From Morchella semilibera (taxonomy: Eukaryota; Ascomycota; Pezizomycetes; Pezizales; Morchellaceae), in the NCBI GenBank assembly GCA_009192285.1, contig WBVU01000005.1:2560731-2624730 (forward strand): a stretch of 64,000 nt of DNA, written 5' to 3'. Under the pieces are notes generated by a model. The model worked only from the letters and a program-made list of their open reading frames with translations. It was not told the DNA's origin and searched no databases. Each line of letters starts with the position of its first letter. Within the stretch, counting starts at the first letter, position 1. The translations under genes were made by a program, and so were the position numbers. Shown one piece after another: positions 41,955-53,098 of this stretch.

Positions 41955-44900
41955 GTGGCTTAGGCCAGGTCCCTCCTCTTTCTTTGTCTGCTTCTGCTGC
42001 TTCTGGTGTCTCTGGTGAGAAGGTCTCGGATAACGATCATCTTGTTGTTTCATGTATTGTATCTGATGAAAATAAAACTGTTAAGACCTACTCGCTTGTT
42101 GACACCGGGGCTTCCGGATTTGCATTCATTGATGAATCATTTGTACGCCACAAAGCAATCCCTACTACTACTCTACCTAATCCCCGCGCCCTTCATGTTA
42201 TCGATGGAAGAGAAATCTCCTCTGGTAGCATTACTCATATTGCTCATTTTTCGCTTCGTATTCAAGGTCATACCGAAAAGATTTCCGCCTATGTTACCCG
42301 CCTAGGACATTATCCGTTGGTGCTAGGAATCCCCTGGCTGCGACGACACAAAGTTGCTATTAATTTCGCTGATAATTCGTTGACCTTCGGGTCCCCTCGC
42401 TGTCTTCAACGTTGCAATGATGATCAAGTTCCTGCTTATGTCAAGGGAATTACTTCACCGCTTCCTGCTAATCACGACTTTGAGATCGTCAGTGCTGCTA
42501 TCTTTGCCGAAACTACCCAGGGACTAACTGTTTATGCCCTGTTTCTTGGTGGTTCTACGGAATCGATACCCCCGGAAATTGCTACTTTGGTTCCTCCCGA
42601 ACATTATCACTTTTGGCAACGGTTTGGAAAGGAAGGTCCTCAGAAACTGCCACCACATCGTCCCTACGATATTCGGATTAATCTTCAGGAGGGAAAGGAA
42701 CCCCCCTTCGGCCCTCTATACAGTATGTCTCGAGATGAGCTGGCCGCATTGATTGAGTACATCAATGATATGTTAAAGAAAGGGTTCATTGAGTGTAGCT
42801 CCTCTCCCGCCGGATCCCCTGTTTTGTTTGTGAAAAAGCCTGGGGGCGGACTTCGATTTTGTGTGGATTACCGAGGCCTGAATGCTATTACTGTTAAGAA
42901 CCGTTATCCGCTGCCACTACCGAAGGAAACGTTTAATCAACTTTGCAAGGCCAAGTGGTACACCAAGTTGGATTTGAAGAATGCCTATAACCTGGTCCGA
43001 GTAGCAGCTGGGGATGAATGGAAAACCGCGTTTCGTACCCGAGTTGGTCACTTTCAGTATAAAGTGATGCCCTTCGGATTGACCAATGCTCCTGCTGTTT
43101 TTCAACATTTTATTAACGATACTCTTCGCCCCTTTCTGGATCGCTTTTGTACAGCGTACCTTGACGATATCCTTATCTATAGTGAGGATTTGGAATCTCA
43201 TCGCGACCATGTTAATCAAGTTTTGCAAGCTCTTACCGATGCCGATCTTTATTGCTCTCCTGAGAAGTGCGAGTTCCAGGTGAAGGAAGTGAAGTATCTG
43301 GGTATGATTGTTACTACCGAAGGCTTGAAGCTCGACCCCAAGAAGATTGAGACTATTGTCAAGTGGGCTCGCCCCCTAAATGTTCGGGACATACAGATTT
43401 TTAACGGCTGGGCAAATTTCTATCGACGTTTTATCAAGAATTATTCTGGTATTGTTCGCCCCTTGACGACGCTTACTAAAGGAAATGTTCCTTTTATTTG
43501 GTCTTCGATCTGTGAGGAAGCCTTTGAAGGTCTTAAAACTGCCTTTACTACGGCTCCGATTCTTCGACACTTTGATTTCGACCGTAAGTCCATTGTGGAA
43601 TCAGATGCTTCCGATTATGTTTCGGGTGGTACACTTTCCCAGTATAGCGATGAGAATATTCTCCACCCTGTGGCCTTTTTCTCCGGAACTCACTCTCCCG
43701 CCGAATGTAATTACGAGATTTACGATAAAGAATTGTTGGCTATTATTAAGTGTTTTGAGGAATGGAGAGCTGAGTTGATGGGGGTCGCCGAGCCTATTGA
43801 AGTTCTGAGTGATCATCGGAACCTGGAATATTTCATGACCAAGAGGGATTTGAATCGTCGACAGGCACGTTGGTCAGAGTTTCTCTCTCGGTTTAATTAT
43901 GTGATCAAGTATCGGCCAGGAAAGCAAGGGGGGAAACCGGATGCATTGACTAGGAGATCAGGAGATCTGCCTAAAGAGGGGGATGAACGCCTGACACAGC
44001 AAAGTCAGACAGTGTTGAAGTCCCATAATTTGGGTTTGTTGGCAGCCATTCCGGCTGTCCGAGGACAGTCACCCCTAGAAAAACTTTTTGAACAGGCTTA
44101 TGTCACTGACCCATTTCCAAATAAAATCTTAGGACTTCTTCGAGATGGCGTTAGGCACTCCCGAGAAATTACTCTAGCGGAATGTTCAACTAGGAAAGGA
44201 CTCTTGACCTACCGTGGGAAACTTTTTGTTCCAGACGATGCGCCTCTGCGCTTGCATTTGTTAAAAGAACATCATGATGCTCCGTCTGCAGGCCACCCTG
44301 GGAAAGCAAAAACCTTTCAGCTTCTTGCCCGCTCCTACTATTGGCCCGGAATGCGTAATACAGTCGATCGTTATGTTAGGAATTGTCATATCTGCAGTCG
44401 TAGCAAGACGTCTCGCCATGCTCCTTACGGCGTCCTCCGTCCGTTACCCATTCCACAGAGACCTTGGACACATATTTCTATGGACTTTGTCACAGGATTG
44501 CCGGAAAGCAAGGGAAGAGACGCGATTCTCGTAGTAGTCGACCGCCTATCAAAGATGCGGCACTATATTGCCTGCAACATTACCACTGGATCTGAAGATC
44601 TTGCACGTCTGTTTATTGATTATGTTTGGAAACTTCACGGCCTCCCTACTAGTATTGTTTCCGATCGTGGGACTCAGTTCACGTCCCAGTTTTGGAAATC
44701 TCTCTGCAAGATGCTAAAGATTAATGTCGCCATGTCTTCTGCCTTTCACCCCGAAACGGACGGTCAGACGGAACGGATTAATGCGGTGATGGAACAGTAT
44801 TTGCGCAGCTATGTATCGTATCAACAGGATGACTGGGTAGATTGGTTACCCCTCGCTGAGTTTGCTTCTAATAATCATCCCTCGGAAACGACGCAGGTAT

Positions 44901-45643
44901 CTCCTTTTATGGCTAACTATGGGTTTGACCCTCGCTTTACGGAGAACCTCGCCTTGCCCCCGTTTGTTAATGGCCCTCAGGATACGAACGCTCTTGCCGA
45001 TAAAATGGTTGAGATACATGACCAATTGCAAGCTGAGATGCGCTATGCTCAGGACCGACAAGAAACCAATGCTAACGCCCACCGAGTCCCCGCTCCCGTC
45101 TATCATGTGGGTGATGAGGTATGGCTGAATGCCAGGAATATCCAGACTACCACTGGCAGGCCATCCCGGAAGCTTGATTGGAAACGTCTCGGACGGTTTA
45201 AGATTAAGTCGGTTATTAGTCCTTACGCCTACGAACTCGATCTTCCCTCTACGATGAAGATACACCCTGTCTTCCATGTTTCGAAGTTGGAACCTTGCGC
45301 TATTGATCCTCTACCAGGACATATTCCTCCCCCCGCACCTCCGGTATTTGTTGATGGCAACGAAGAATGGGAAGTTGACGAGTTATTGGACTCCCGTCTT
45401 CGTTACTCACGTTTGCAGTATTTGGTTAAGTGGAAGGGTTATGATGCACCAACCTGGGAGTACATGGAGAACCTTACCAACGTCCCCCGTCTGTTAACTC
45501 GTTTTCATATGGCATACCCTACCAAGCCGAGACCTGACGGAGTTCTCGCGGAGCTCGAACCTAATGAGAGGGCAACTATCACGGCTCCGCCTCCTGTACC
45601 CCGCCTTCCGCCAAGACGTCTTCGGAACAGGGTTGTTGGATAG
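41930..45643 (+). CDS. Gypsy-C copy 2 pol polyprotein, unbroken
   Basis: About 1237 residues if counted from the frameshift heptamer; no ATG is needed because the frame lies at -1 to gag. The domains are complete. Aspartic protease: LVDTGASGFAFID at about residue 59. Reverse transcriptase: YLDD at residues 410-413. RNase H: first Asp at about 559 in VESDASDYVSGG. Integrase zinc finger: Cys 819 in CHICSRSK. Integrase core: D852, D912 and E948, with exactly 35 residues between the last two. Chromodomain: about 1150-1200 ([18 protein letters not shown]). It copies the element RNA into DNA and integrates it; the chromodomain would direct insertion to marked chromatin. The last ~20 residues are proline/arginine-rich and encoded across the start of the 3' LTR, ending at TAG 45641-45643. 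No stop or shift is seen, so the enzyme may be active if Gag is supplied by another copy. Confidence 0.95.
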   Translation, partial: GFSRGPVLGGLGQVPPLSLSASAASGVSGEKVSDNDHLVVSCIVSDENKTVKTYSLVDTGASGFAFIDESFVRHKAIPTTTLPNPRALHVIDGREISSGSITHIAHFSLRIQGHTEKISAYVTRLGHYPLVLGIPWLRRHKVAINFADNSLTFGSPRCLQRCNDDQVPAYVKGITSPLPANHDFEIVSAAIFAETTQGLTVYALFLGGSTESIPPEIATLVPPEHYHFWQRFGKEGPQKLPPHRPYDIRINLQEGKEPPFGPLYSMSRDELAALIEYINDMLKKGFIECSSSPAGSPVLFVKKPGGGLRFCVDYRGLNAITVKNRYPLPLPKETFNQLCKAKWYTKLDLKNAYNLVRVAAGDEWKTAFRTRVGHFQYKVMPFGLTNAPAVFQHFINDTLRPFLDRFCTAYLDDILIYSEDLESHRDHVNQVLQALTDADLYCSPEKCEFQVKEVKYLGMIVTTEGLKLDPKKIETIVKWARPLNVRDIQIFNGWANFYRRFIKNYSGIVRPLTTLTKGNVPFIWSSICEEAFEGLKTAFTTAPILRHFDFDRKSIVESDASDYVSGGTLSQYSDENILHPVAFFSGTHSPAECNYEIYDKELLAIIKCFEEWRAELMGVAEPIEVLSDHRNLEYFMTKRDLNRRQARWSEFLSRFNYVIKYRPGKQGGKPDALTRRSGDLPKEGDERLTQQSQTVLKSHNLGLLAAIPAVRGQSPLEKLFEQAYVTDPFPNKILGLLRDGVRHSREITLAECSTRKGLLTYRGKLFVPDDAPLRLHLLKEHHDAPSAGHPGKAKTFQLLARSYYWPGMRNTVDRYVRNCHICSRSKTSRHAPYGVLRPLPIPQRPWTHISMDFVTGLPESKGRDAILVVVDRLSKMRHYIACNITTGSEDLARLFIDYVWKLHGLPTSIVSDRGTQFTSQFWKSLCKMLKINVAMSSAFHPETDGQTERINAVMEQYLRSYVSYQQDDWVDWLPLAEFASNNHPSETTQVSPFMANYGFDPRFTENLALPPFVNGPQDTNALADKMVEIHDQLQAEMRYAQDRQETNANAHRVPAPVYHVGDEVWLNARNIQTTTGRPSRKLDWKRLGRFKIKSVISPYAYELDLPSTMKIHPVFHVSKLEPCAIDPLPGHIPPPAPPVFVDGNEEWEVDELLDSRLRYSRLQYLVKWKGYDAPTWEYMENLTNVPRLLTRFHMAYPTKPRPDGVLAELEPNERATITAPPPVPRLPPRRLRNRVVG

Positions 45644-46077
45644 TATCGGTCGATGTCGGACGCAGAATGCTGGATTAGGAAGGAGCTCGGGTGATAGAAT
45701 GTAAGCGCTAGGAAGGAAGGGGTAATGTTGGGATAGAAGTATGGGTATTGGGAATAGTATGGGTGGTACGGAAGTGGGGGAGGTTCTATGAGATTCTATG
45801 GTTATGAGTCAGCGGTGTGATGGGGTAGTTGTATATATAGTGTTCGTTCTTTCCTATGTTTCTGTCTCTCTAGGCAACGTCTTCTTTCTGTTAGCAATAT
45901 ACTACTTTGGCTTCGGCCCTTCTGTTCCTGTCTTGTCCCCGAACCCGAACCTGAACCTGAACCTGAACCTGAATCTGAACCTGTCCCGCCTTGGGTATCT
46001 CCTGAGCCGACCCTGTCTCCGCCCTCGTCCCTGGATTCACTCCGTCTAAATCCTTGACCTGACTCCGCCCCGTTAGA
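45577..46077 (+). repeat. Gypsy-C copy 2, 3' LTR
   Basis: 501 bp, no difference found from the 5' LTR on reading. Confidence 0.95.
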
Positions 46078-46082
46078 CCAAA

Positions 46083-46821
46083 AGACCTTGGACGGATGTT
46101 ACCATCGATTTTGTAACTGGAATGCCAGAAAGCAATGGGTTTAATGCCATCCTTATGGTAGTAGATTGGTATCACGGAGCAAAGTGAGGAGTTCGTTGAA
46201 GGGGCCAAGGTACACAACCGAGGCAGGTCGAGACAGGGTAAGGTGGGACAGGACGAGATGAGGCGGGAGTCAAGGCAGTAACTAAAGATCGGGTCTATGA
46301 CACAAGAAAACACGAGAGCAATAAAGGTCCGAAGAGTCTCCTAGGGGTCGTGGTGATTCGTTGGCTAAAGTGACAGAAAGGTTGCGTAAAGAAGAAAGAA
46401 AAGAAAGGAAAACCCTACAAGCAAAAGAGAGCACTCCCTATATAAAGCCCCAGAATCTCTTCGCTGACTCATAACGTAGAAACCCATAGAACCCAAAGGA
46501 AATCCTTCTATTAGAAATACATGCACAATGCTGACTCATAACATCCCTGTTCAAAAACTCATAGAACATCACAGAAAACTCCAAATAATCCTTCTTCCCG
46601 CAACTTCACTGAGTGCGCTCCACGACGTGATAATTGGTTGACAAAAATGAAACACCTTATCGCTACTACAGAGAATGTTAACAGCATGGATTTGTCTTGT
46701 CTCTATCTGTAGCAAGTATGAAAACTGCATGTGTTACCGGAGACTATTATTTCATACCGCGGAACACAGTTTATCGCTGAGTTTTGGAAGATTCTTTGTG
46801 ACTACTTGAAGATAGCTCCTC
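46083..46821 (+). pseudogene. Old gypsy integrase core (nest level 0), interrupted by LTR-B
   Basis: Direct continuation of the pol broken at 39958: RPWTDVTIDFVTGMPES, NAILMVVD, then, after LTR-B (46170-46632), LTKMKHLIATTEN, ETIISYRGTQFIAEFW and LKIAPL. The second catalytic Asp is changed to Tyr (SYRG for SDRG). Coding stops at the Gypsy-C copy 3 insertion and resumes at 62648. Confidence 0.8.
46170..46632 (-). repeat. LTR-B solo, TSD ATTGG
   Basis: 463 bp from TATCACGGAGCAAAG to CGACGTGATA, flanked on both sides by ATTGG. Confidence 0.9.
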
Positions 46822-47296
46822 TATCACGGCTCTGCCTCCTGCACCCTGTCTTCCGCCAAAGCGTCTTCGGAACAGGGTTGTTGGATAGTATCGGTCGATA
46901 ACGGGTTAAAAAGGAGCTCTGGTAGTAATGGAATGTAAGCGCTTGGAAGAATTGTGTGGTAACGGGATAGAATTGGGGTTATTGGGAATAGTATGGGTGG
47001 TACGAGAGTGTGGGAGTTTCTATGAATTTCTATGGTATGAGTCATCGGTGCGAGGGGATAGTTGTATATATAGTGTTCGTTCTTTCCTATGTTTCTGCCT
47101 CTTCAGGCAACATCTTCTTTCTGTTAGCAATATATTACTTTGGCTTTGGCCCTCCTGTCTCCGCCTCGTCCCTGAACCTGAATTTGAACCTGAACCTGAA
47201 CCTGCTTGGCCTCAGGTCTATCATGAGCCGATCCCGTCCTACCTCTGTTCTTGAATCTACCCCGCCCCGCTCCTGATCTGACCCCTCCCCATTAGA
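46822..47296 (+). repeat. Gypsy-C copy 3, 5' LTR
   Basis: Starts TATCACGGCTCTGCC and ends CCCATTAGA. The TATATATAGTG box is kept. The self-priming pair is decayed here: AGGCAACAT in the LTR, ACATTGTCT after it. Confidence 0.85.
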
Positions 47297-47329
47297 CTAC
47301 ATTGTCTCTGCCTTTAGCTCCCGATACAC

Positions 47330-48779
47330 TATGTCCGCTCAAGCAGAATAGGTATTCCCTGCTGCTCTTACCGAGTTCGAACGACAATTTAATGTTGATG
47401 CTGTTCTTTTACATCGAAACCTGACCGCGATTTCTCAAATCCGGGATCGGGTCCTGGCAGAACGGATCCAAGCTTGTACCGACTTAGCACACGTCACAGC
47501 CGAACAAGACCATGCTTTAAATGCAGCAGATGGTGCTCAAGATCTCTCCACTCAGGTGGCCGATCTACAGACTCAGCTGGTGGGAGTCCGTCAAATTAAC
47601 GAGAGTCTTCGTGCCCAGGCTGTCGCTCCTCCTGCTGCCCCCCCTGCTCCTCCTCTTCAACAGGTACACTTTGAAACTCTCCCACCTCCAGCTGCCCCCC
47701 CTGTTGTTTCCCCCATCGTACCTCCGGGAGCTCCCCCTCTGGCTACAGTTGTCCTCCGCTCCGAGAAGGTCCCCGACTCGCCTAAGTTTGATGGCAAACG
47801 GGAGGAACTTTGCCCCTGTGTTACTCAACTTCGCCTCAAGATGCTCGCTAACCATGACCGATTCTCCGCCGCTCAAGCCCGCCTTTCCTATGCCATTAAT
47901 CTTCTTTCTGGCCGCGCTCTCGCCCAGGTGATGCCCCTTATTGTCGGAGGACGCATTGACCTAGAGAATATTGAAGCTCTGATTACCATTCTGGAAACTG
48001 CCTTCGGGGATCCAGACCGTATCGCCACCGCCGAGCGAGAACTCGAGCGTCTTACCCAAGGAGGCCGAGACTTCTCCACTTACTTCGCGGAGTTCCAATG
48101 CTTGGCTGCTGAGGTTAGGTGGAACGATGAGGCCAAGAAACATGTATTTACCCAAGGGCTTTCTCGTGAGCTACGCTCTGCTATGATTCATCACGACATT
48201 CCTGCTGCCACTGCCGAATATGTTCTCTTGCTCCAGAAGTTGGACAACAGGCTCTGAGATGCTCGTGTCAGAGATCGTTCCTCCCCCTTTACTGCTCGTC
48301 AACCTTTTGCTTCCTCTGCTCCTGCTCGTGCTCCTGCTCCTGTTTCTGTCGCTTCTGCTCCTCACCCCTTTTATTGTCCAGGTGGTGCGGTACCAATGGA
48401 ACTCTCCGGTGCCCGCCGCCCTCAACGCCGTGGGCCTATTACTCCCGCTGAACGCGTCCGCCATGCTGCTCAGGGACTCTGCATGTATTGCGGAGGTCCT
48501 GGGCATTTTGTCGCTGAATGTTCTGCTCGCCCTGTTGCTCATCCTGGTCGCGTTGCTGCTACTTCTGAGGTCAGCGTACCTCCGGTTATGTCTGGGGCCG
48601 GCGCGCCCCCTGCGATTAACAATGCTTCCCGTCCCTCTTCTTCTCCTGGTTATGTTTTCAGATTTCGCTTTGATGCTTCTTCTTTTCCTTCTGGTTCTGG
48701 CTCTTTGGGTCTACGTTCTCCTGGTTCGATTTATGCTGTTGCTCCGGATCAGTTGGGTTTTCAAGAGGACCTGTCTTAG
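47330..48779 (+). pseudogene. Gypsy-C copy 3 gag
   Basis: ATG at about 47331 is followed within seven codons by TAG. The N-terminal region differs markedly from copies 1 and 2, but the capsid (EKVPDSPKFDGKREEL, ETAFGDPDR) and zinc knuckle (CMYCGGPGHFVAEC) are shared. A TGA at about 48255-48257 interrupts the capsid end (probably CGA before). It ends at TAG 48777-48779. Confidence 0.85.
48755..48761 (+). promoter_or_regulatory. Frameshift heptamer kept in copy 3
   Basis: GGGTTTT in the same phase and distance from the gag stop as in copies 1 and 2, although codons around it have diverged. Confidence 0.45.
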
Positions 48780-48784
48780 GTGGC

Positions 48785-49557
48785 TGTGACAGAGTAACCC
48801 GACGCAAAGAAGAAGATGACAATGATGACGCAGAAGGACTCGAGGAGCACAGCCTAAACAACGAGGAGACCGACGAAGACAGAGGCAATACCGGGCAGGC
48901 GCAAGCACAGGCACCAGTGAAGGCAAAAGCAAGGGCAAAGGCACAAGAACACAAGGCAGGGAGAGTGAGGACTGGATGGAACTTAACCAAAACAATGAGA
49001 GATACTATGGATTTCCCCTTTCCAGAGAACAGAGTCTTTGGTACGAAAAGCTGTGGCTTAAAAATAGGAGTAGATTCCTATGTACTGAAATAACAAGAAG
49101 ACGGGACAGAGAGGAAGGAAAGAAAGAACTAAGGAAAACAGCTATCCTCGCTATTTAACACGTCTCCCCCACCAGTCCGTTATGACTCACACTTTCGCCC
49201 ATAGAACCTCATAGAAACCCATCGCTACCACACCTCGTATTCCTCCCCACCATCTCCGTTATTCCCATTACAAATCCATCAGCAAGACTTCATTTGTCTC
49301 CTGATGTCTCCTGAGCCTCAGGAGACTCAAAAAATCTCTAGGAGTCTCAGGAGAGTCTCAGGAGACCCGGGAGACTGTTGGGAGACTGCAGTCATAAGTT
49401 GAGTTTGCTGATGAGTCCATCACGCCATCAAACCTCCTAGAACCCAATGACAACACCCCCCTCTCAGCACGCCTCCTATTCGCTTAACTCTTCCTCATTA
49501 GTTACATCAGAGCTTCGACTACCAAATCCCCGGGACTGATGCCAATACGCTGGAACA
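48785..49557 (-). repeat. Solo LTR-A with MITE-1 inside, TSD GTGGC
   Basis: Plus-strand start TGTGACAGAGTAAC, end TACGCTGGAACA, flanked on both sides by GTGGC of the gag/pol junction. A 137-bp MITE-1 sits at 49277-49413. Confidence 0.92.
49277..49413. mobile_element. MITE-1, 137 bp
   Basis: Ends CATCAGCAAGACTTC and GTTTGCTGATG. Flanks TC/AG do not match as 2 bp; a 5-bp reading (TCCAT) is also possible here. Confidence 0.8.
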
Positions 49558-52500
49558 GTGGCTTAGGCCAGGTCCCTCCTCTTTCTTTGTCTGCTTCTGC
49601 TGCTTCTGGTGTCTCTAGTGAAAAGGTTTCAGTTAACGATCATCTTGTTGTTTCCTGTATCGTATCTGACGAAAATAAAACTGTTAAAACCTACTCACTT
49701 GTTGACACCGGGTGTTACGGAGCGAAGCGAGGACGATGGAACAAAGGACCAAGGTTCACAACCGAGGCAATACGAGACCGAAGGCGAGGGGCAATGGCGG
49801 AAGAACCAAACCGAGGAGCAGGGTTGTAGGGCAGAGGGTCCAGAGGGCTTCTCTGACGAAGACGTGGAGACGAAGATACCAGTAGACGATACGGACTACG
49901 GTCATGGACTATGGACAAGGCGAAGCGAGGCGAGGCGAGGCGAGGCGAGATACTATGGAAGACCTAAGAAGGTCTTGGCAAAGACTATGGTTATGACGTA
50001 GTATATTCAGAACTAAGAACACAAGACGAAACGAAACTAAACCGTAGGGTTGATAACAGGAAGACGAAGTAAAGAAGACAGAGAAAGAAAGAAAAAGAAG
50101 AAGAAGAAGAAGAACCCATAGCCATATTCGGAATATATATACTAGTTCCTACCCCTGTCCGTAATGACTCATAACCCGTGTAACGGAACCCCATAGAAAC
50201 CCGAAGAACCCAAAAGAGAAAACCCCAAACCACAACCGTTCCTAAATATCCTTCCTTCCCATGTAGCCCATAGTACGCCGTGATACCGGGGCTTCCAGAT
50301 TTGCATTCATTGATGAATCATTTGTATGCCACAAGGAAATCTCCACTACTCTTCTTCCTAATCCCCGTGCCCGTCATGTTATTGATGGAAGAGAAATCTC
50401 CTCCGGTAGCATTACCCATATTGCTCACTTCACCCTCCGTATTCAAGGCCATACCGAAAAAATCTCCGGCTATGTCACTCGCCTGGGACATTATCCGTTA
50501 TTACTAGACATTCCCTGGCTTCGTTGACATAATGTCACCATTAACTTCGCCGATAACTCGTTGACCTTTGGGTCTCATCACTGTCTCCATCGTTGCAATG
50601 ATGGTCAAGTCCCTGCATACGTTAAAGGAATATTATCGCTACTTCCCGCTAATCACGATTTTGAAATCGTCAGTGCCGCCACCTTTGCCGAAACCAGCCA
50701 GGGAATGACTGTGTATGCCCTGTTTCTTGATGACTCCACGGAAGCAATCTCTCCGGAAATTGCTGCCCTATTTCCTCCGGAACATCATCACTTTTGGCAA
50801 TGGTTCGGAAAAGAAGGACTCCAAAAGTTACCACCTCACCGCGCCTATGATATTTGTATTAATCTTCATGAGGGAAAAGAACCCCCCTTTGGTCCCTTGT
50901 ATAGCATGTCTCGAAATGAACTGGCCGTATTCATCGAATACATCGACGATATGCTAAAGAAGGGCTGTATTGAGTCTAGCTCCTCGCCCGCCGGATGCCC
51001 CGTTCTGTTCGTGAAAAAGCATAGTGGCGGACTCCGATTCTGAGTGGATTACCGAGGTTTGAATGCTATTACTGTGAAAAACCGCTACCCGCTGCCATTG
51101 CTCAAGGAAACGTTCAACCAACTTTGCAAGGCCAAATGGTATACCAAGTTGGACTTGAAGAATGCCTATAACCTGGTTCGAGTTGCAGTTGGAGATGAAT
51201 GGAAAACCGCGTTCTGTACCAGAGTTGGCCACTTTCAGTATAAAGTGATGCCCTTCGGACTGACCAATACCCTTGCTGTTCTCCAGTATTTTATTAATGA
51301 TACTCTTTGCCTCTTCCTGGACCCCTTCTGCACGGCTTACCTTGATGATATGCTTATCTATAATGAGGATTTGTAATCACATCGCGATCATGTTAATCAA
51401 GTGCTACAAGCCCTTACTGATGCCGACCTCTACTATTCTCCTGAGAAATGCGAGTTCCAGGTTAAGGAAATCAAATACTTGGGTATGATTGTTACTACTG
51501 AAGGCCTTAAGCTCGACCCCAAGAAAATTGAGACCATTGTTAAGTGGGCCCGTCCTCTAAACGTTAGAGATATACAGGTGTTCAATAGTTGGGCGAATTT
51601 CTATCGGCGCTTTATTAAGAATTACTCGGGGATTGTGCGTCCTCTTACTACGCTTACCAAAGGAAATATGACGTTTATATGGTTACCGGTTTGCGAAGCG
51701 GCGTTTGAAGGATTGAAAACGGCCTTTACTACTGCCCCGATTCTCCTTCACTTTGACTTTGATTGCAAGGCCATTGTGGAATCAGATACTTCTGATTATG
51801 TTTCAGGTGGTACACTTTCTCAATACAGAGATGAGAATATCCTTCATCCTGTTGCTTTTTTCTCTGGAACCCACTCCCCCGCCGAATGTAACTACGAGAT
51901 CTATGACAAGGAACTGTTGGCCATTATTAAGTGCTTTGAGAAATGTAGAGCCGAACTCATGGGTGTTGCCTAACCCATCGAGATTTTGAGCGACCATTAG
52001 AATCTGGAATATTTTATGACCAAGAGGGATCTGAATCGTCAACAGGCACGCTGGTCAGAGTTTCTTTCTCGTTTTAATTACGTGATTAAGTATCGGCCCG
52101 GGAAGCAAGGAGGAAAACCAGATTCATTGACTAGGAGATCAGTAGATCTGCCTAAAAAGGGGGGATGAACGCCTGACACAGAAAAGTCAGACAGTGTTGA
52201 AGTCCCAGAATCTAGGTTTGTTGGCAGCCATTCCGGCTGTCTGAGGACAGTCACCCCTAGAAAAACTTTTTGAACAGGCTTATGTCACTGACTCATTTCC
52301 AAACAAAATCCTAGGACTCCTTCGAGATGGCGTTAGGCATTCCCGAGAAATTACCCTAGCAGAATGTTCGACCAGGAAGGGCCTCTTGACCTATCGCGGA
52401 AAGCTCTTCGTTCCAGATGATACGACCCTGCATTTGCATCTGCTTCAACAACATCATAACGCCCCGCCCACAGGCCATCCTGGGAAGGCAAAAACCTTTC

Positions 52501-53098
52501 AACTCCTCGCCCGCTCGTATTATTGGCCTGGAATACGCAGTACAATAGATCGTTATGTGAGGAATTGCCATACCTGTAGTCGAAGCAAGACCTCTCGCCA
52601 TGCTCTCTATGGAGTTTTTCGCCCCTTACCGATTCCCCAGAGACCCTGGACACATATTTCCATCGACTTTGTTACAGGACTGCCGGAGAGCAAGGGAAGA
52701 GACGCGATCCTCGTGGTAGTCGATTGATTATCTAAGATGAGACACTATATTGCATGCAATATTACCACTGGATCTGAAGACCTCGCACGCCTGTTTATCG
52801 ACCATGTTTGGAAACTTCATGATCTTCCAACCAGCATTGTCTCTGATGCAGTACTCAGTTTACGTCTGGGTTCTGGAAATCTCTTTGCAAACTATTGAAG
52901 ATCAATTTTGCCATGTCCTCTGCCTTCCACCCCAAAACCGACGGCCAGACAGAACGAGTCAATGTGGTGATGGAACAGTATCTGAGGAGTTATGTATCCT
53001 ACCAGCAGAATGACTGGGTGGACTGCTTACCGCTCGCTGAAATTGCCTCTAATAATCATTTCTCGGAGATGACTCAAATCTCTCCCTTTATGGCTAAT
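49558..53098 (+). pseudogene. Gypsy-C copy 3 pol, protease to integrase core
   Basis: Recognisable along its length: protease (split at DTG by LTR-B), RT with the [18 protein letters not shown] block and YLDDMLIYN, RNase H (VESDTSDYVSGG) and integrase (CHTCSRSK, HISIDFVTG, TDGQTERVNVVMEQ). Stops and shifts are scattered, for example TGA at about 51041 just before the RT block, TAA at 51374 and 51972, and a shift near 52160. It ends where LTR-A is inserted at 53099. Confidence 0.9.
49713..50285 (-). repeat. LTR-B solo, TSD CCGGG
   Basis: 573 bp from TGTTACGGAGCGAAG to ACGCCGTGATA, flanked on both sides by CCGGG inside the protease active-site codons. Contains an AAG-repeat run near 50095-50115 and a TATATATAC box on the plus strand. 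Confidence 0.92.

Larger units (their letters stand above)
39959..46077 (+). mobile_element. Gypsy-C copy 2, youngest copy, TSD CCAAA
   Basis: A 6.1-kb chromovirus with two LTRs of 501 bp each (39959-40459 and 45577-46077) that look identical base by base on reading. Flanked by CCAAA at 39954-39958 and 46078-46082. Pol is open from end to end. Gag carries a frameshift and a zinc-knuckle substitution. The LTR identity indicates a recent insertion. Confidence 0.97.
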
